This document shows, piece after piece, positions 1-7,708 of a stretch of DNA of 64,000 nt. This stretch comes from Aromatoleum diolicum (lineage in GTDB: Bacteria; Pseudomonadota; Gammaproteobacteria; Burkholderiales; Rhodocyclaceae): assembly GCF_012910955.1 (NCBI RefSeq), contig NZ_WTVQ01000005.1, forward strand, positions 62,001 through 126,000. The letters are read 5' to 3'. The position numbers and the translations under genes are program-made. Position 1 is the first letter of the stretch, and each line of letters opens with the position of its first letter. The notes beneath the pieces are model-generated. The model was given only the letters and a program-made list of their open reading frames with translations. It was not told the DNA's origin and searched no databases.

Positions 1-262
1 GCACGTACAGCCAGCGCGGGTGATCCAGGCCGCCGGCGAATTTGGCGACAGACGTGCCCGGTGCCGCATGCGGCATAGTGCCGGCCGGCCAGCCCACGGC
101 GGGCGCAATGTGTACGGTCGGAAGCAGCGTCCGCTGCGGGGGTGGCAGCGCGGGTTGTGGGCCGGTGCCGGCCGATACCGGCAGCGTGGCCATCTCGCCA
201 CAGCCTGCGAGCGCCAGAGCCGCCGCGCCAATCAGGAAAATGTGTGCGCGCGTAAGCATCAT
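1..262 (-). CDS. PQQ-type sugar (sorbosone-like) dehydrogenase lipoprotein, N-terminal fragment
   Basis: The reading frame starts at a double ATG (262/259) and runs off the left edge, so only about 87 residues are visible. The N-terminus has a lipoprotein signal with the lipobox LALAGC. A Pro-rich linker follows, then VAKFAGGLDHPRWLYV, the first blade of the soluble glucose/L-sorbosone dehydrogenase beta-propeller family as I remember it. Such proteins oxidise sugars in the periplasm with PQQ as cofactor. The substrate cannot be told from the fragment. The frame contains no stop, and the match to the family N-terminus is good, but the catalytic part lies outside the window. Confidence 0.72.
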   Translation of the reverse strand, partial: MMLTRAHIFLIGAAALALAGCGEMATLPVSAGTGPQPALPPPQRTLLPTVHIAPAVGWPAGTMPHAAPGTSVAKFAGGLDHPRWLYV

Positions 263-587
263 TCTGACCGCAGCGCGGCGAATCAGTATCGGACGGTTCA
301 CGGCGACTCCTCAGAAAGTGGAAAACCGGCACGAATGCCGTCAAGCCATCGGAGAGCGGCCCCGCACAACTCATCCGGCGCGTGAACAGCGTAGGAGCAG
401 ACGCTGCGGAATTCCGTGCGCTGGCGAACACAGGGAGCTTGTTTCCTCTGTGTCGCTGCTGCCGTGCGGGAGTGCGGGCATGAGGACATGGAGATATATT
501 GGCAGTCCACAACAAGGAAATGCGCTGTTACCGGGTTGGAGTAAGATTCTTGTCCGGTCATGCCGCGCGGTGCGGATAGGGAACTTT
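263..587. other. Intergenic region between divergent genes
   Basis: This 325-bp stretch separates the divergent sugar dehydrogenase and cheB-cheR hybrid genes. It carries one copy of the recurring 20-bp palindromic element (413-432). I see no convincing small gene. An in-frame extension of the cheB-cheR frame upstream of 588 has no domain character and is treated as non-coding. Confidence 0.5.
413..432. promoter_or_regulatory. Recurring palindromic element, copy 1
   Basis: The site reads TCCGT-G-CG-CTGG-CG-A-ACACA and fits the window-wide pattern TCTGT-N-CG-N4-CG-N-ACAGA. It lies 156 bp upstream of the cheB-cheR GTG start and about 150 bp upstream of the divergent dehydrogenase. Confidence 0.45.
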
Positions 588-3542
588 GTGCCAAACAGCA
601 AGGTAGCTGAACCGTCCGATATCGGGACTCCCGTGATTACCGCCACTACAAGCGCCCTCCCCGACATGCATGCAGACAGATTATGCCCCGGGAATTTTTC
701 CATCGTGGGCATGGGCGCTTCTGCCGGCGGCCTGGAAGCCTTCGAACAGTTCTTCCGTCGGATGCCCGCGGATAGTGGCATGGCTTTCGTGCTGATTCAG
801 CATCTCGATCCGAACCACGCCAGCCTGCTCACGGAAATCCTGCAACGCGCCACCACCATGCCGGTGATCGAAGCCACGGATCAACTGATTGTGGCCCCCG
901 ACCGCGTGCACATCATTCCGCCCAATCGCGACATGGCGATCTTTCACGGCGCGCTGCAGTTGAGCGTTCCGGATCAGCCGCGCGGAATGCGCATGCCCAT
1001 TGACGCCTTTCTGCGTTCCCTCGCCGAAGACCAGGGAGAGAAGGCGGTCGGCATCATCCTGTCCGGCACGGGCACCGACGGCACCCTGGGGCTGCGTGCC
1101 ATCCTGGGTGCCGGCGGCATCTCGCTGGTGCAGGAACCTGCCAGCGCCCGATACGACGGCATGCCTGCCAGTGCCATCCGGGCGGGCTATGCGACCGCTG
1201 TGCTTGCCGCGGACGCCATGCCGCACGCGCTACTGGCGGGCATCCGCCGTATTGCCCGGCGTCAGGAAGATCGTCCGGCGGCGGCGCCCGTGGGCACCAT
1301 GAGCCGCATCCTGATGCTGTTACGCACCGCGACCGGCCATGACTTCTCGCTCTACAAAAAGAGCACCATCGGCCGCCGCATCGAGCGGCGCATGGCGCAG
1401 CACGACATCGAGGACATGGAGATTTATGCCCGCTACGCCAAGGAAAATCCCGCCGAGATACAAACGCTGTTCAAGGAACTGCTGATCAACGTCACCAGCT
1501 TCTTTCGCGACCCCGAAGCCTTTGTCGCCCTGAAGCGGGAGATCCTGCCGCGGCTGCTGCGGGACAAACCCGATGCCTATGTGCTGCGCATCTGGGTGGC
1601 AGGATGCGCCACCGGCGAAGAAGCCTATTCAATCGCGATCCTGCTGCGCGAATTGATGGATGAGAGCAAGCGGGAATTCAAGGTTCAACTCTATGCGACG
1701 GATCTTGACGATGATGCCATCGTCGTTGCACGGGCCGGCCTGTACCCGCCGAATATTGCCCAGGACGTTCAGCCTGACAGGCTGCAGCGCTTTTTTCTGA
1801 AGGACGATGCGGGTTATCGGGTAAGGAAGGAAATTCGCGAAATGGTGGTGTTCGCCGTCCAGAACGTCATCAAGGACCCTCCCTTCACCAGGCTCGACCT
1901 GCTGTGTTGTCGCAACCTGATGATCTACCTGGAGCCGGAACTGCAAAATCGCCTCATCCCGGCCTTCCACTACGCGCTCAAACCAGGCGGAATACTGTTT
2001 CTCTCGCCCTCGGAAAGCATCGGCAATCACACCGGGCTGTTTACGGCGCAAGACCGCAAATGGAAGTTCTATCGTGCCACCCACTCCGTCGCCTCTGCCC
2101 GCGCGGTGTTGGCCAGTGGCTTGTCCTGGGCTGCGGATAGCGGGGGCAAGGCGCCCGAGGAAGTCATGAAGAAAGCCAGGGAAACCAATTTTGCCGAATT
2201 GACCCGACGCGTGTTGCTTCAATCCTACGCGCCGGCCTCGGTCGTGACGGACCTGAAGGGCAACATCCTCTATGTTTACGGTGACACCGGAAAATTTCTG
2301 CGTCCCGCCCCCGGCCGGGCCACGCTCAACGTGGTAGAGATGGCGCGCGAGCCGCTACCGCTCGAACTGCGTGCGGCCATCTTCCACGCCGCCAGCCAGG
2401 GAGGGGTGACATTGGGCCGGGAAGTCGCCGTCACCACCGATGGCGAGGTGGAGACGGTGAGTTTCAGTCTGCGCCCCGTGCCGGACACGGACGCCGGCGA
2501 GGCCGTGCTGGTGATCAGTTTTCAGGAAATGTCCGGTGCCGCACCCGGCACGCGCAAGCGAAGCAAGCGTGAGTCGACTTCGCTCGCGAACGAAAGGATC
2601 GAGGCGCTCGAGCGTGAGCTGACCTACACGCGGGAGAACCTGCAGGCCACCATCGAGGAACAGCAGGCGTCCAACGAGGAGATGCAGTCCACCAACGAAG
2701 AACTCCAATCGAGCAACGAAGAACTCGAGACCTCCAGGGAAGAGCTGCAGTCGATCAATGAAGAGCTGGTGACGGTGAATGCCGAGTTGCAAGCCAAGAT
2801 CCAACAGCTGGCCGGCATGCAGAACGACATGAAAAACCTGCTCGACAACGTGAGCGTCGGCACGATCTTCCTGAATGAGCAATTGGTTATCCGCCGCTTT
2901 ACGCGCGAGGCAGCGCGGGTCTATCGCCTGATCGGCTCGGATGTGGGGCGCCCCCTGAGCGACATCAAGTCGGATCTGGAGGGTGAAGACCTGCTCGCCC
3001 GCGCACAGACTGTCCTCGACAGCCTGATTCCGTATGAGTGCGAACTTCGCACGGTTAGTGGTGTCTGGTATCTGGCGCGCATAATGCCTTATCGGACCGT
3101 AGACAACGTCATCGAGGGGGTGGTGCTGACCTTCACGGACATCAGCAAGCGCGTCGAGGCTGAAGCGGCGGTACAGACGTCGCGGGATCTGGCCGAAGGC
3201 GTCGTCGATACGGTGCGCGAACCGCTGCTGGTGCTGGACGGGGCCTTGAAAATCGTCTCCGCCAGTCGTTCGTTCTACCGGAACTTCCGCGTCGCGCCGG
3301 AAGATACCCTGGGCCGTCCGCTCTACGACGTCGGCAACCGCCAGTGGGACATCCCCGAACTACGGGAACTGCTGGAAACCATTTTGCCGCGCGACCGCAG
3401 TTTTGAAGGCTATGTGGTCGAACAGGTCTTCCCCGCCATCGGCCGGCGCAGGATATCGCTCGATGCCCGCCGCATAGCAGGCAGGAGCGGCGACACCCAG
3501 CTGATTCTGCTGGCAATGCAGGACGCCGAAATGTCTGCGTGA
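588..3542 (+). CDS. CheB-CheR-PAS hybrid chemotaxis-like protein
   Basis: The protein has 984 residues. A CheB-type methylesterase comes first, with catalytic Ser45 in GASAGG, His72 in QHLDPNH and Asp164 in GTGTDG. A CheR methyltransferase follows (about 238-495; SAM motif WVAGCATGEEAY; LLCCRNLMIYLE). Then comes a long Glu/Gln/Asn-rich coiled coil (about 668-750) and two PAS-like segments (about 750-984). There is no histidine kinase or GGDEF domain. GTG 588 is preferred because AGGGAA lies just upstream; ATG 666 is the alternative. No chemoreceptor, cheA or cheW is near. Relatives are often paired with a PAS-GGDEF-EAL gene; here that gene is 24 kb away and linked through a duplicated junction. 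Confidence 0.9.
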   Translation: MPNSKVAEPSDIGTPVITATTSALPDMHADRLCPGNFSIVGMGASAGGLEAFEQFFRRMPADSGMAFVLIQHLDPNHASLLTEILQRATTMPVIEATDQLIVAPDRVHIIPPNRDMAIFHGALQLSVPDQPRGMRMPIDAFLRSLAEDQGEKAVGIILSGTGTDGTLGLRAILGAGGISLVQEPASARYDGMPASAIRAGYATAVLAADAMPHALLAGIRRIARRQEDRPAAAPVGTMSRILMLLRTATGHDFSLYKKSTIGRRIERRMAQHDIEDMEIYARYAKENPAEIQTLFKELLINVTSFFRDPEAFVALKREILPRLLRDKPDAYVLRIWVAGCATGEEAYSIAILLRELMDESKREFKVQLYATDLDDDAIVVARAGLYPPNIAQDVQPDRLQRFFLKDDAGYRVRKEIREMVVFAVQNVIKDPPFTRLDLLCCRNLMIYLEPELQNRLIPAFHYALKPGGILFLSPSESIGNHTGLFTAQDRKWKFYRATHSVASARAVLASGLSWAADSGGKAPEEVMKKARETNFAELTRRVLLQSYAPASVVTDLKGNILYVYGDTGKFLRPAPGRATLNVVEMAREPLPLELRAAIFHAASQGGVTLGREVAVTTDGEVETVSFSLRPVPDTDAGEAVLVISFQEMSGAAPGTRKRSKRESTSLANERIEALERELTYTRENLQATIEEQQASNEEMQSTNEELQSSNEELETSREELQSINEELVTVNAELQAKIQQLAGMQNDMKNLLDNVSVGTIFLNEQLVIRRFTREAARVYRLIGSDVGRPLSDIKSDLEGEDLLARAQTVLDSLIPYECELRTVSGVWYLARIMPYRTVDNVIEGVVLTFTDISKRVEAEAAVQTSRDLAEGVVDTVREPLLVLDGALKIVSASRSFYRNFRVAPEDTLGRPLYDVGNRQWDIPELRELLETILPRDRSFEGYVVEQVFPAIGRRRISLDARRIAGRSGDTQLILLAMQDAEMSA

Positions 3543-3567
3543 GGGTCAGGGACGGCGCAAGAGAGCG
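3473..3567 (+). repeat. Inverted duplication, copy A (end of cheB-cheR hybrid plus downstream junction)
   Basis: This segment matches 30088-30185 in inverted orientation. It covers the last ~23 codons of the cheB-cheR hybrid, the TGA and about 25 bp beyond. The central ~55 bp differ at about five positions. The bases after the stop resemble the first codons of the PAS-GGDEF-EAL gene (GCAAGAgAGCGG against GCAAGAaAGCGG) but lack its ATG. Confidence 0.7.
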
Positions 3568-3649
3568 GGTCGTAGCGCTCAAGTGTGCGAATCTTGATTG
3601 CGCGCCCGCGACAAGACACGCCGGCTCATCACAGCGGCAAGTGCGATGA

Positions 3650-4054
<405 letters not shown>

Positions 4055-4098
4055 TAGCTGGACTTGCCAGTCAAAGGTACGCGATCCCCCTGTGCCGT

Positions 4099-4118
4099 TC
4101 CGTTCGCTGGCGAACATA
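4099..4118. promoter_or_regulatory. Recurring palindromic element, copy 2
   Basis: The site reads TCCGT-T-CG-CTGG-CG-A-ACATA. It is about 97 bp upstream of the collagen-like lipoprotein start on the minus strand. Confidence 0.5.
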
Positions 4119-4221
4119 GCCCCGCTTTCCGGACACCTTGCACGGCCGGTGCATGGTCGATTGCAGCGCCAGAAAACCAAAAGCGGCGAATTGTGCGGAA
4201 CGGCTCTCGCCAAGGCAGTGC

Positions 4222-4241
4222 TTTGTGCGGAACCGTACAGA
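4222..4241. promoter_or_regulatory. Recurring palindromic element, copy 3
   Basis: The site reads TTTGT-G-CG-GAAC-CG-T-ACAGA. It is about 80 bp upstream of the small membrane protein at 4323. Confidence 0.5.
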
Positions 4242-4322
4242 GCCGGCAGCCTTTTCGGCGTAAATGTTATCGGGCGGACGAACATTCTCATCAACGGGCG
4301 CAAGTCCAGGGATCGACACAAG

Positions 4323-4550
4323 ATGAAAGCCATACTCATTACCGGAGTCGCACTGATTGTCATGGGCGCAGCCGTTCTGGGCTATGACCATTACAGCTAC
4401 ACGACGACCGAGAACATTCTCCAGATCGGACCGATCACGGCGACCGCCGAACGGACGCATACGGTCTCGATTCCGCCGATCGTCGGCTGGTTGCTGATCG
4501 GTGGCGGCGCGTGCGTGATCGCTTACGCCGTACTGTCAAAGAAAGGCTAA
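4323..4550 (+). CDS. Small two-helix membrane protein
   Basis: The product has 75 residues. The first hydrophobic helix is near residues 2-20 and the second near 50-70 (VGWLLIGGGACVIAYAV). A ~30-residue polar loop between them should be periplasmic or cytoplasmic. It resembles small stress-associated membrane proteins such as the DUF3185-like group, but I am not certain of the family. The gene ends 17 bp before the DUF3096 gene and is probably co-transcribed with it. A recurring palindromic element lies about 80 bp upstream. Biochemical role unknown. Confidence 0.75.
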   Translation: MKAILITGVALIVMGAAVLGYDHYSYTTTENILQIGPITATAERTHTVSIPPIVGWLLIGGGACVIAYAVLSKKG

Positions 4551-4567
4551 AAGGAAAAGGTATCCGT

Positions 4568-4723
4568 ATGACCATCAACCTGGCTCTTGCTCCCCTGGTA
4601 TCGCTGATCGCCGGGATTCTGATTCTTGTCGTTCCCCGGCTGCTGAACTATATCGTCGCGATCTACTTGATCCTCATCGGGTTGATCGGCCTCTTCGGCG
4701 GCGGCAACTTCAATTTTCGCTGA
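4568..4723 (+). CDS. DUF3096 family small membrane protein
   Basis: This is a 51-residue, almost wholly hydrophobic protein: MTINLALAPLVSLIAG, then a helix rich in Ile/Leu/Val, then a short Gly/Asn tail. The pattern of two helices broken by PRLLNYIVA is that of the DUF3096 family as remembered. The ribosome site AAGGAAAAGG is close upstream. It forms a two-gene unit with the preceding membrane protein. Function unknown; the setting suggests envelope stress. Confidence 0.82.
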   Translation: MTINLALAPLVSLIAGILILVVPRLLNYIVAIYLILIGLIGLFGGGNFNFR

Positions 4724-4864
4724 ACCGGCGATTAGCCCGCGCCCTCTCACGTGGTGCGTCGTCGTTCAATTCGGTTTTTGACAGGGCCTTTTCGAGATCG
4801 CCATCTGCCGCCGTACTGGCGGCAATCGTGACGAGAGGAACCGTAGCGGTGCGCAGTCGCGCGA

Positions 4865-4888
4865 AAGTGTTTCACCGATGAAACACTT
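4865..4888. promoter_or_regulatory. Perfect palindrome, candidate enhancer (UAS) for the sigma-54 activator
   Basis: AAGTGTTTCA and TGAAACACTT face each other across CCGA: ten perfect base pairs. The centre is about 208 bp upstream of the -24 element at 5085, a usual distance for enhancer sites bound by Fis-type activators. There is no T-run, so it is unlikely to be a terminator. That the regulator at 9688-11022 binds here is inference. Confidence 0.5.
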
Positions 4889-5084
4889 CGGTTGCGTGGC
4901 GCCATTCTCATGAAAATCGTTACCAATCAAATGCTTGACGCCTACTTTTCGAGTCGTGCCGGAGCCATATCGGCGTTCACCTGTACAGGGTCTGAACATA
5001 TTGTCCTTCAGCCCCTCGCCTGCAAAGGGTGCGCAGATGGAATAGTCCCTTTTGAATCAATCCCTTGAAGTGACTTTTTACGCG

Positions 5085-5099
5085 TGGCACAGCTCTTGC
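5085..5099 (+). promoter_or_regulatory. Sigma-54 (-24/-12) promoter
   Basis: The sequence TGGCAC-AGCTC-TTGC matches the RpoN consensus (TGGCAC-N5-TTGC) at every fixed base. It lies 60 bp upstream of ATG 5159, so the transcript should start about 48 bp before the gene. An activator with the sigma-54 contact motif GAFTGA is encoded in the same locus. Confidence 0.85.
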
Positions 5100-5158
5100 G
5101 CGATTGGGGCCACCGGGCTCGGCATGGTGCCGGCTTTGGCTCTCGAAGGGGAATTGCG

Positions 5159-6550
5159 ATGAGGAAGACTCTGATTTCAGCCGCGATCGGGCTGGCCTTT
5201 GGTGTCGCCGGACAGGTGTGGGCCAATCCCGTGAATACCGTAAGCGATGTCACAGACACCAACACGCAGACCGCCAGTGCAAGCGCAACGCAGGCGGGCG
5301 ATACCAGCCCGCAGGCGAATGAGTTCTCGACGGCGACGCAGGACAACTCGACGAGCAGTACCGACAATTCGAATCAAGGCAACAACAGCTCCACCAACAG
5401 TGCCGACAGTTCGAACCAGGGTAACGACAATTCGACGAGCAGCACCGACAACTCGAACCAAGGCAACAACAGCTCCACCAATAGTGCCGACAGCTCGAAC
5501 CAGGGTAATAACAGCTCCACCAACAGTGCCGACAGCTCGAACCAGGGCAACGACAACTCGACGCAGAGCAGTAGCGCCGATGGCGACAACCGCGACAACG
5601 ATGGCATGGCGACGGCAGAGGGCCATGGCAGCACGGCGGCGAATAATGGCTCGACCTCGACGGCCAATTTCACTAACGCGTTCAACACGACCCACGTAAT
5701 GGCCCTGTCGTCACTGACGGGTACGGTCAGTGGCGTCTCCGTGAGCGGTCTTGGCAACGTCGCGACGAACAATGGCAATGCCAACGGCGGCGCGGGTGCG
5801 GCCGGCGGGGCTGGCAGCGGAGGTGACGCGACGGGCGGAGCGGCAGCAGGTATGGGTGGTGCCGGTGGTGCCGCATCCGGTGCTAGGGGTGGAGCAGGCA
5901 GCAATGGCGGTGACGGTTCAGTTGGCACGGCGACGACCGGCGAGGCGAATGGAGCCACCGGCGAAACCGGCGGAAATGCCGGTCCTGCGAGGGCCAACGG
6001 TGGAGCAGGCAGTGGGTCGGTTGGAGATGCGACGGCCAGCAACGGTTCGTCCGGCGGGACGGCTACGGTTACACCGTCGGTTGATCCGGGTACCGCGACG
6101 GCGACCGGTGGGAGTGGTACCGCGGGCGATTCGACGGCTGGCGCCAGCAGCAGCACCGCGACCGGCGGGAATGGCGGCACCGCCAGCAACACCGCCGGAG
6201 CCGGTGGCAACGGTGGTACGGCGACCAGCGGCAATGCCTCGACAGGCAGCGCAGCAGGCGGCAATGGCGGCAGTGGCGGCAGTGGCGGCACCAGCACGGC
6301 GGGTAACGGCGGAGACGGCGGTACGAACACCGGAGGAATGGCGACCGGCGGTGCCGGTACGGGTGGCGAAGGCGGCATGGGCGGAGCCGGCGGCACGGCG
6401 GCGGTCGATGCGGGGACCTTCAACATGTCCAATACGATCAGCAACAGTTTCACAAACGGCGCCGGCATCATCGTCAATGCCCAGAACAGCGGCATCGGCG
6501 CACTCGTGCAGCAAAGCGTGAATGTGCAGGCAAACCTGACTGTCAGGTAA
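5159..6550 (+). CDS. Secreted Ser/Asn/Gly-rich repeat protein, candidate fibre subunit
   Basis: The product has 463 residues and no Cys. A signal peptide ends near VWA (residue 22). Residues 62-131 are five 14-residue tandem units of the type NSSTNSADSSNQGN. A non-repetitive segment (about 165-205) follows, then about 210 residues of very Gly/Ala/Thr/Asn-rich sequence that resembles mycobacterial PGRS domains. A C-terminal 40-residue segment contains AQNSGIGALVQQSV. ATG 5159 has the ribosome site AAGGGG. It is the first gene after the sigma-54 promoter and precedes a C39 peptidase operon, so it is probably the exported main subunit. It is not a recognisable FapB or FapC homologue, and the amyloid role is inference. 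Confidence 0.8.
   Translation: MRKTLISAAIGLAFGVAGQVWANPVNTVSDVTDTNTQTASASATQAGDTSPQANEFSTATQDNSTSSTDNSNQGNNSSTNSADSSNQGNDNSTSSTDNSNQGNNSSTNSADSSNQGNNSSTNSADSSNQGNDNSTQSSSADGDNRDNDGMATAEGHGSTAANNGSTSTANFTNAFNTTHVMALSSLTGTVSGVSVSGLGNVATNNGNANGGAGAAGGAGSGGDATGGAAAGMGGAGGAASGARGGAGSNGGDGSVGTATTGEANGATGETGGNAGPARANGGAGSGSVGDATASNGSSGGTATVTPSVDPGTATATGGSGTAGDSTAGASSSTATGGNGGTASNTAGAGGNGGTATSGNASTGSAAGGNGGSGGSGGTSTAGNGGDGGTNTGGMATGGAGTGGEGGMGGAGGTAAVDAGTFNMSNTISNSFTNGAGIIVNAQNSGIGALVQQSVNVQANLTVR
5342..5551 (+). repeat. Five 42-bp tandem coding repeats
   Basis: Five consecutive units encode 14 residues each, in two flavours (DNSTSSTDNSNQGN and NSSTNSADSSNQGN) in the order D-N-D-N-N. Nucleotide identity between units is high, so slippage could change copy number in frame. 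Confidence 0.85.
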
Positions 6551-6617
6551 TTCGCACGCGCAGAGCCGGGGGAACCAACCTTTCCCCCGGTTTCATCGGC
6601 AGTCGAGGAGTCAAGCC

Positions 6618-7004
6618 ATGAAACAGGTACTGCACTTGCTCGCCTTGGGCATCGCGCTGGCCCTCATGTACGGCACGATTGTGCCTGCGCGGGCCGATGA
6701 CTTGGTGATGCTGGGTGATGCGGAGGAACTTGCGGTGCAGGGGCCGGCATCAAGGCTGCTGGATGGACCGGCGCTTGATGAGGCGGCGCTGTCCAGTCTG
6801 CGGGGCGGCGCCGATACGCATAGCAGTGAAATACGCGCGATCGGCTCGGTCAGCGAAGTTTCGGTTTCGGATGCCGCAACCGGTCACAACCTCATTACCG
6901 GCGGTGCGCTTGCCGGTGCGAGCGGCGTGCCGATGTTCATCCAGAACAGTGGAAACGGGGTCCTGATCCAGAACGCGGTGATCCTGAACGTCGAAGTGAA
7001 TTGA
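6618..7004 (+). CDS. Small secreted protein with LRGG motif (Fap-like accessory or minor subunit)
   Basis: The product has 128 residues. The signal peptide ends near PARA (26). A short acidic region leads to LDEAALSSLRGG (residues 53-64), which looks like a double-glycine leader: hydrophobic residues at regular spacing ending in GG. The mature part ends with MFIQNSGNGVLIQNAV, similar to the C-terminus of the large repeat protein upstream. GGAG precedes the start. The stop is one base from the GTG of the C39 peptidase, so they are translationally linked. I infer that the peptidase cuts after LRGG. No named family recognised. Confidence 0.78.
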   Translation: MKQVLHLLALGIALALMYGTIVPARADDLVMLGDAEELAVQGPASRLLDGPALDEAALSSLRGGADTHSSEIRAIGSVSEVSVSDAATGHNLITGGALAGASGVPMFIQNSGNGVLIQNAVILNVEVN

Positions 7005-7005
7005 C

Positions 7006-7704
7006 GTGGCGACGATGAAAGTCCGCACGTGCTTATCGATCGTCATGCTGCCCTGCTGCCTGTCGGGGCTCGCGCTCGCCGAGGGGCCCGCGATACTCGG
7101 CCCGTCGGGGAACACTTATGCGGTACCGGTGACGAGCCTGAAGGGCGCGCGCTTTGTGTCGACGCTACGCCAGCAATATGACTTCAGTTGCGGCTCGGCC
7201 GCGGTCGCGACCTTGCTGACGCATCATTACGACCTGAAAGTCGACGAAGTCGAGGTCTTCAAATACATGTTCGAGCGCGGTGACCAGGCGAAAATTCGGC
7301 GCGAGGGTTTTTCCATGCTCGACATGAAGCGCTATCTCGACGGCAGGGGCTTCCGCGCGGAAGGTGTGCGCGTGTCGCTCGACCAACTCGCCGATGCTGG
7401 CGTGCCAGGGATCGCGCTGGTGAAGGAGAACGGCTATTCGCATTTTGTCGTGGTAAAGGGCGTGCGGCCAGGCAGAGTGGTGATCGGCGACCCGGCCATG
7501 GGCACGCGGGTGATTGATCGGAACGACTTCGAGAAATACTGGACCAATGGCATCCTGCTCGTGATCAATAACAGGGTCGACCTCGCCCAATTCAATCGCG
7601 AACAGGACTGGCGCGTGCGACCGGCGGCTCCGCTGGGTGATGGAGTCCGGGGGGGCAACAGCATGGATGTGCTGCTGCTCCGGCGCGGTCCGATGGACCA
7701 TTGA
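7006..7704 (+). CDS. Periplasmic C39-family cysteine peptidase (FapD-like)
   Basis: The product has 232 residues counted from GTG 7006; ATG 7015 is an alternative start. A signal peptide ends near ALA (25). The C39 fold is clear: oxyanion Gln56, catalytic Cys62 in QYDFSCGSAA, His146 in YSHFVVV and Asp162 in IGDPAMG, all present. C39 peptidases usually cut after Gly-Gly; in bacteriocin exporters they are fused to an ABC transporter, but here the domain stands alone, as in FapD. Genes on both sides encode proteins with LRGG motifs, the natural substrate candidates. Its own C-terminal part contains GDGVRGGNS (211-219), which might be a processing site. It overlaps no gene, with 4 bp to the next. 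Confidence 0.9.
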   Translation: MATMKVRTCLSIVMLPCCLSGLALAEGPAILGPSGNTYAVPVTSLKGARFVSTLRQQYDFSCGSAAVATLLTHHYDLKVDEVEVFKYMFERGDQAKIRREGFSMLDMKRYLDGRGFRAEGVRVSLDQLADAGVPGIALVKENGYSHFVVVKGVRPGRVVIGDPAMGTRVIDRNDFEKYWTNGILLVINNRVDLAQFNREQDWRVRPAAPLGDGVRGGNSMDVLLLRRGPMDH

Positions 7705-7708
7705 GCGG

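Larger units (their letters stand above)
4724..5158. other. Long upstream regulatory region of the Fap-like locus
   Basis: This 435-bp region has no supported gene. It contains a short GC hairpin (TGCCGCC/GGCGGCA at 4806-4824, no T-tract), a perfect 10-bp inverted repeat (4865-4888), a CCTGTACAGG palindrome (4980-4989) and the sigma-54 promoter at 5085-5099. This density of symmetric sites fits an enhancer-dependent promoter. Confidence 0.55.

Noticed and set aside
42-587. N-terminal extension of the cheB-cheR hybrid up to position 42
   Set aside because: The added ~180 residues have no domain, overlap the divergent dehydrogenase gene and lack a better ribosome site than GTG 588.
4806-4824. 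Terminator for the DUF3096 unit
   Set aside because: The TGCCGCC/GGCGGCA hairpin has a short loop but no T-tract on either strand, so termination is not supported.
5342-5551. Possible CRISPR-like array
   Set aside because: The repeats are contiguous 42-bp coding units without unique spacers and keep the reading frame.
5374-6495. 373-residue Pro/Val/Leu-rich frame on the minus strand
   Set aside because: It is the antisense image of the Gly/Ala-repeat gene on plus (Gly codons read as Pro/Ala). The plus strand has signal peptide, ribosome site and promoter.
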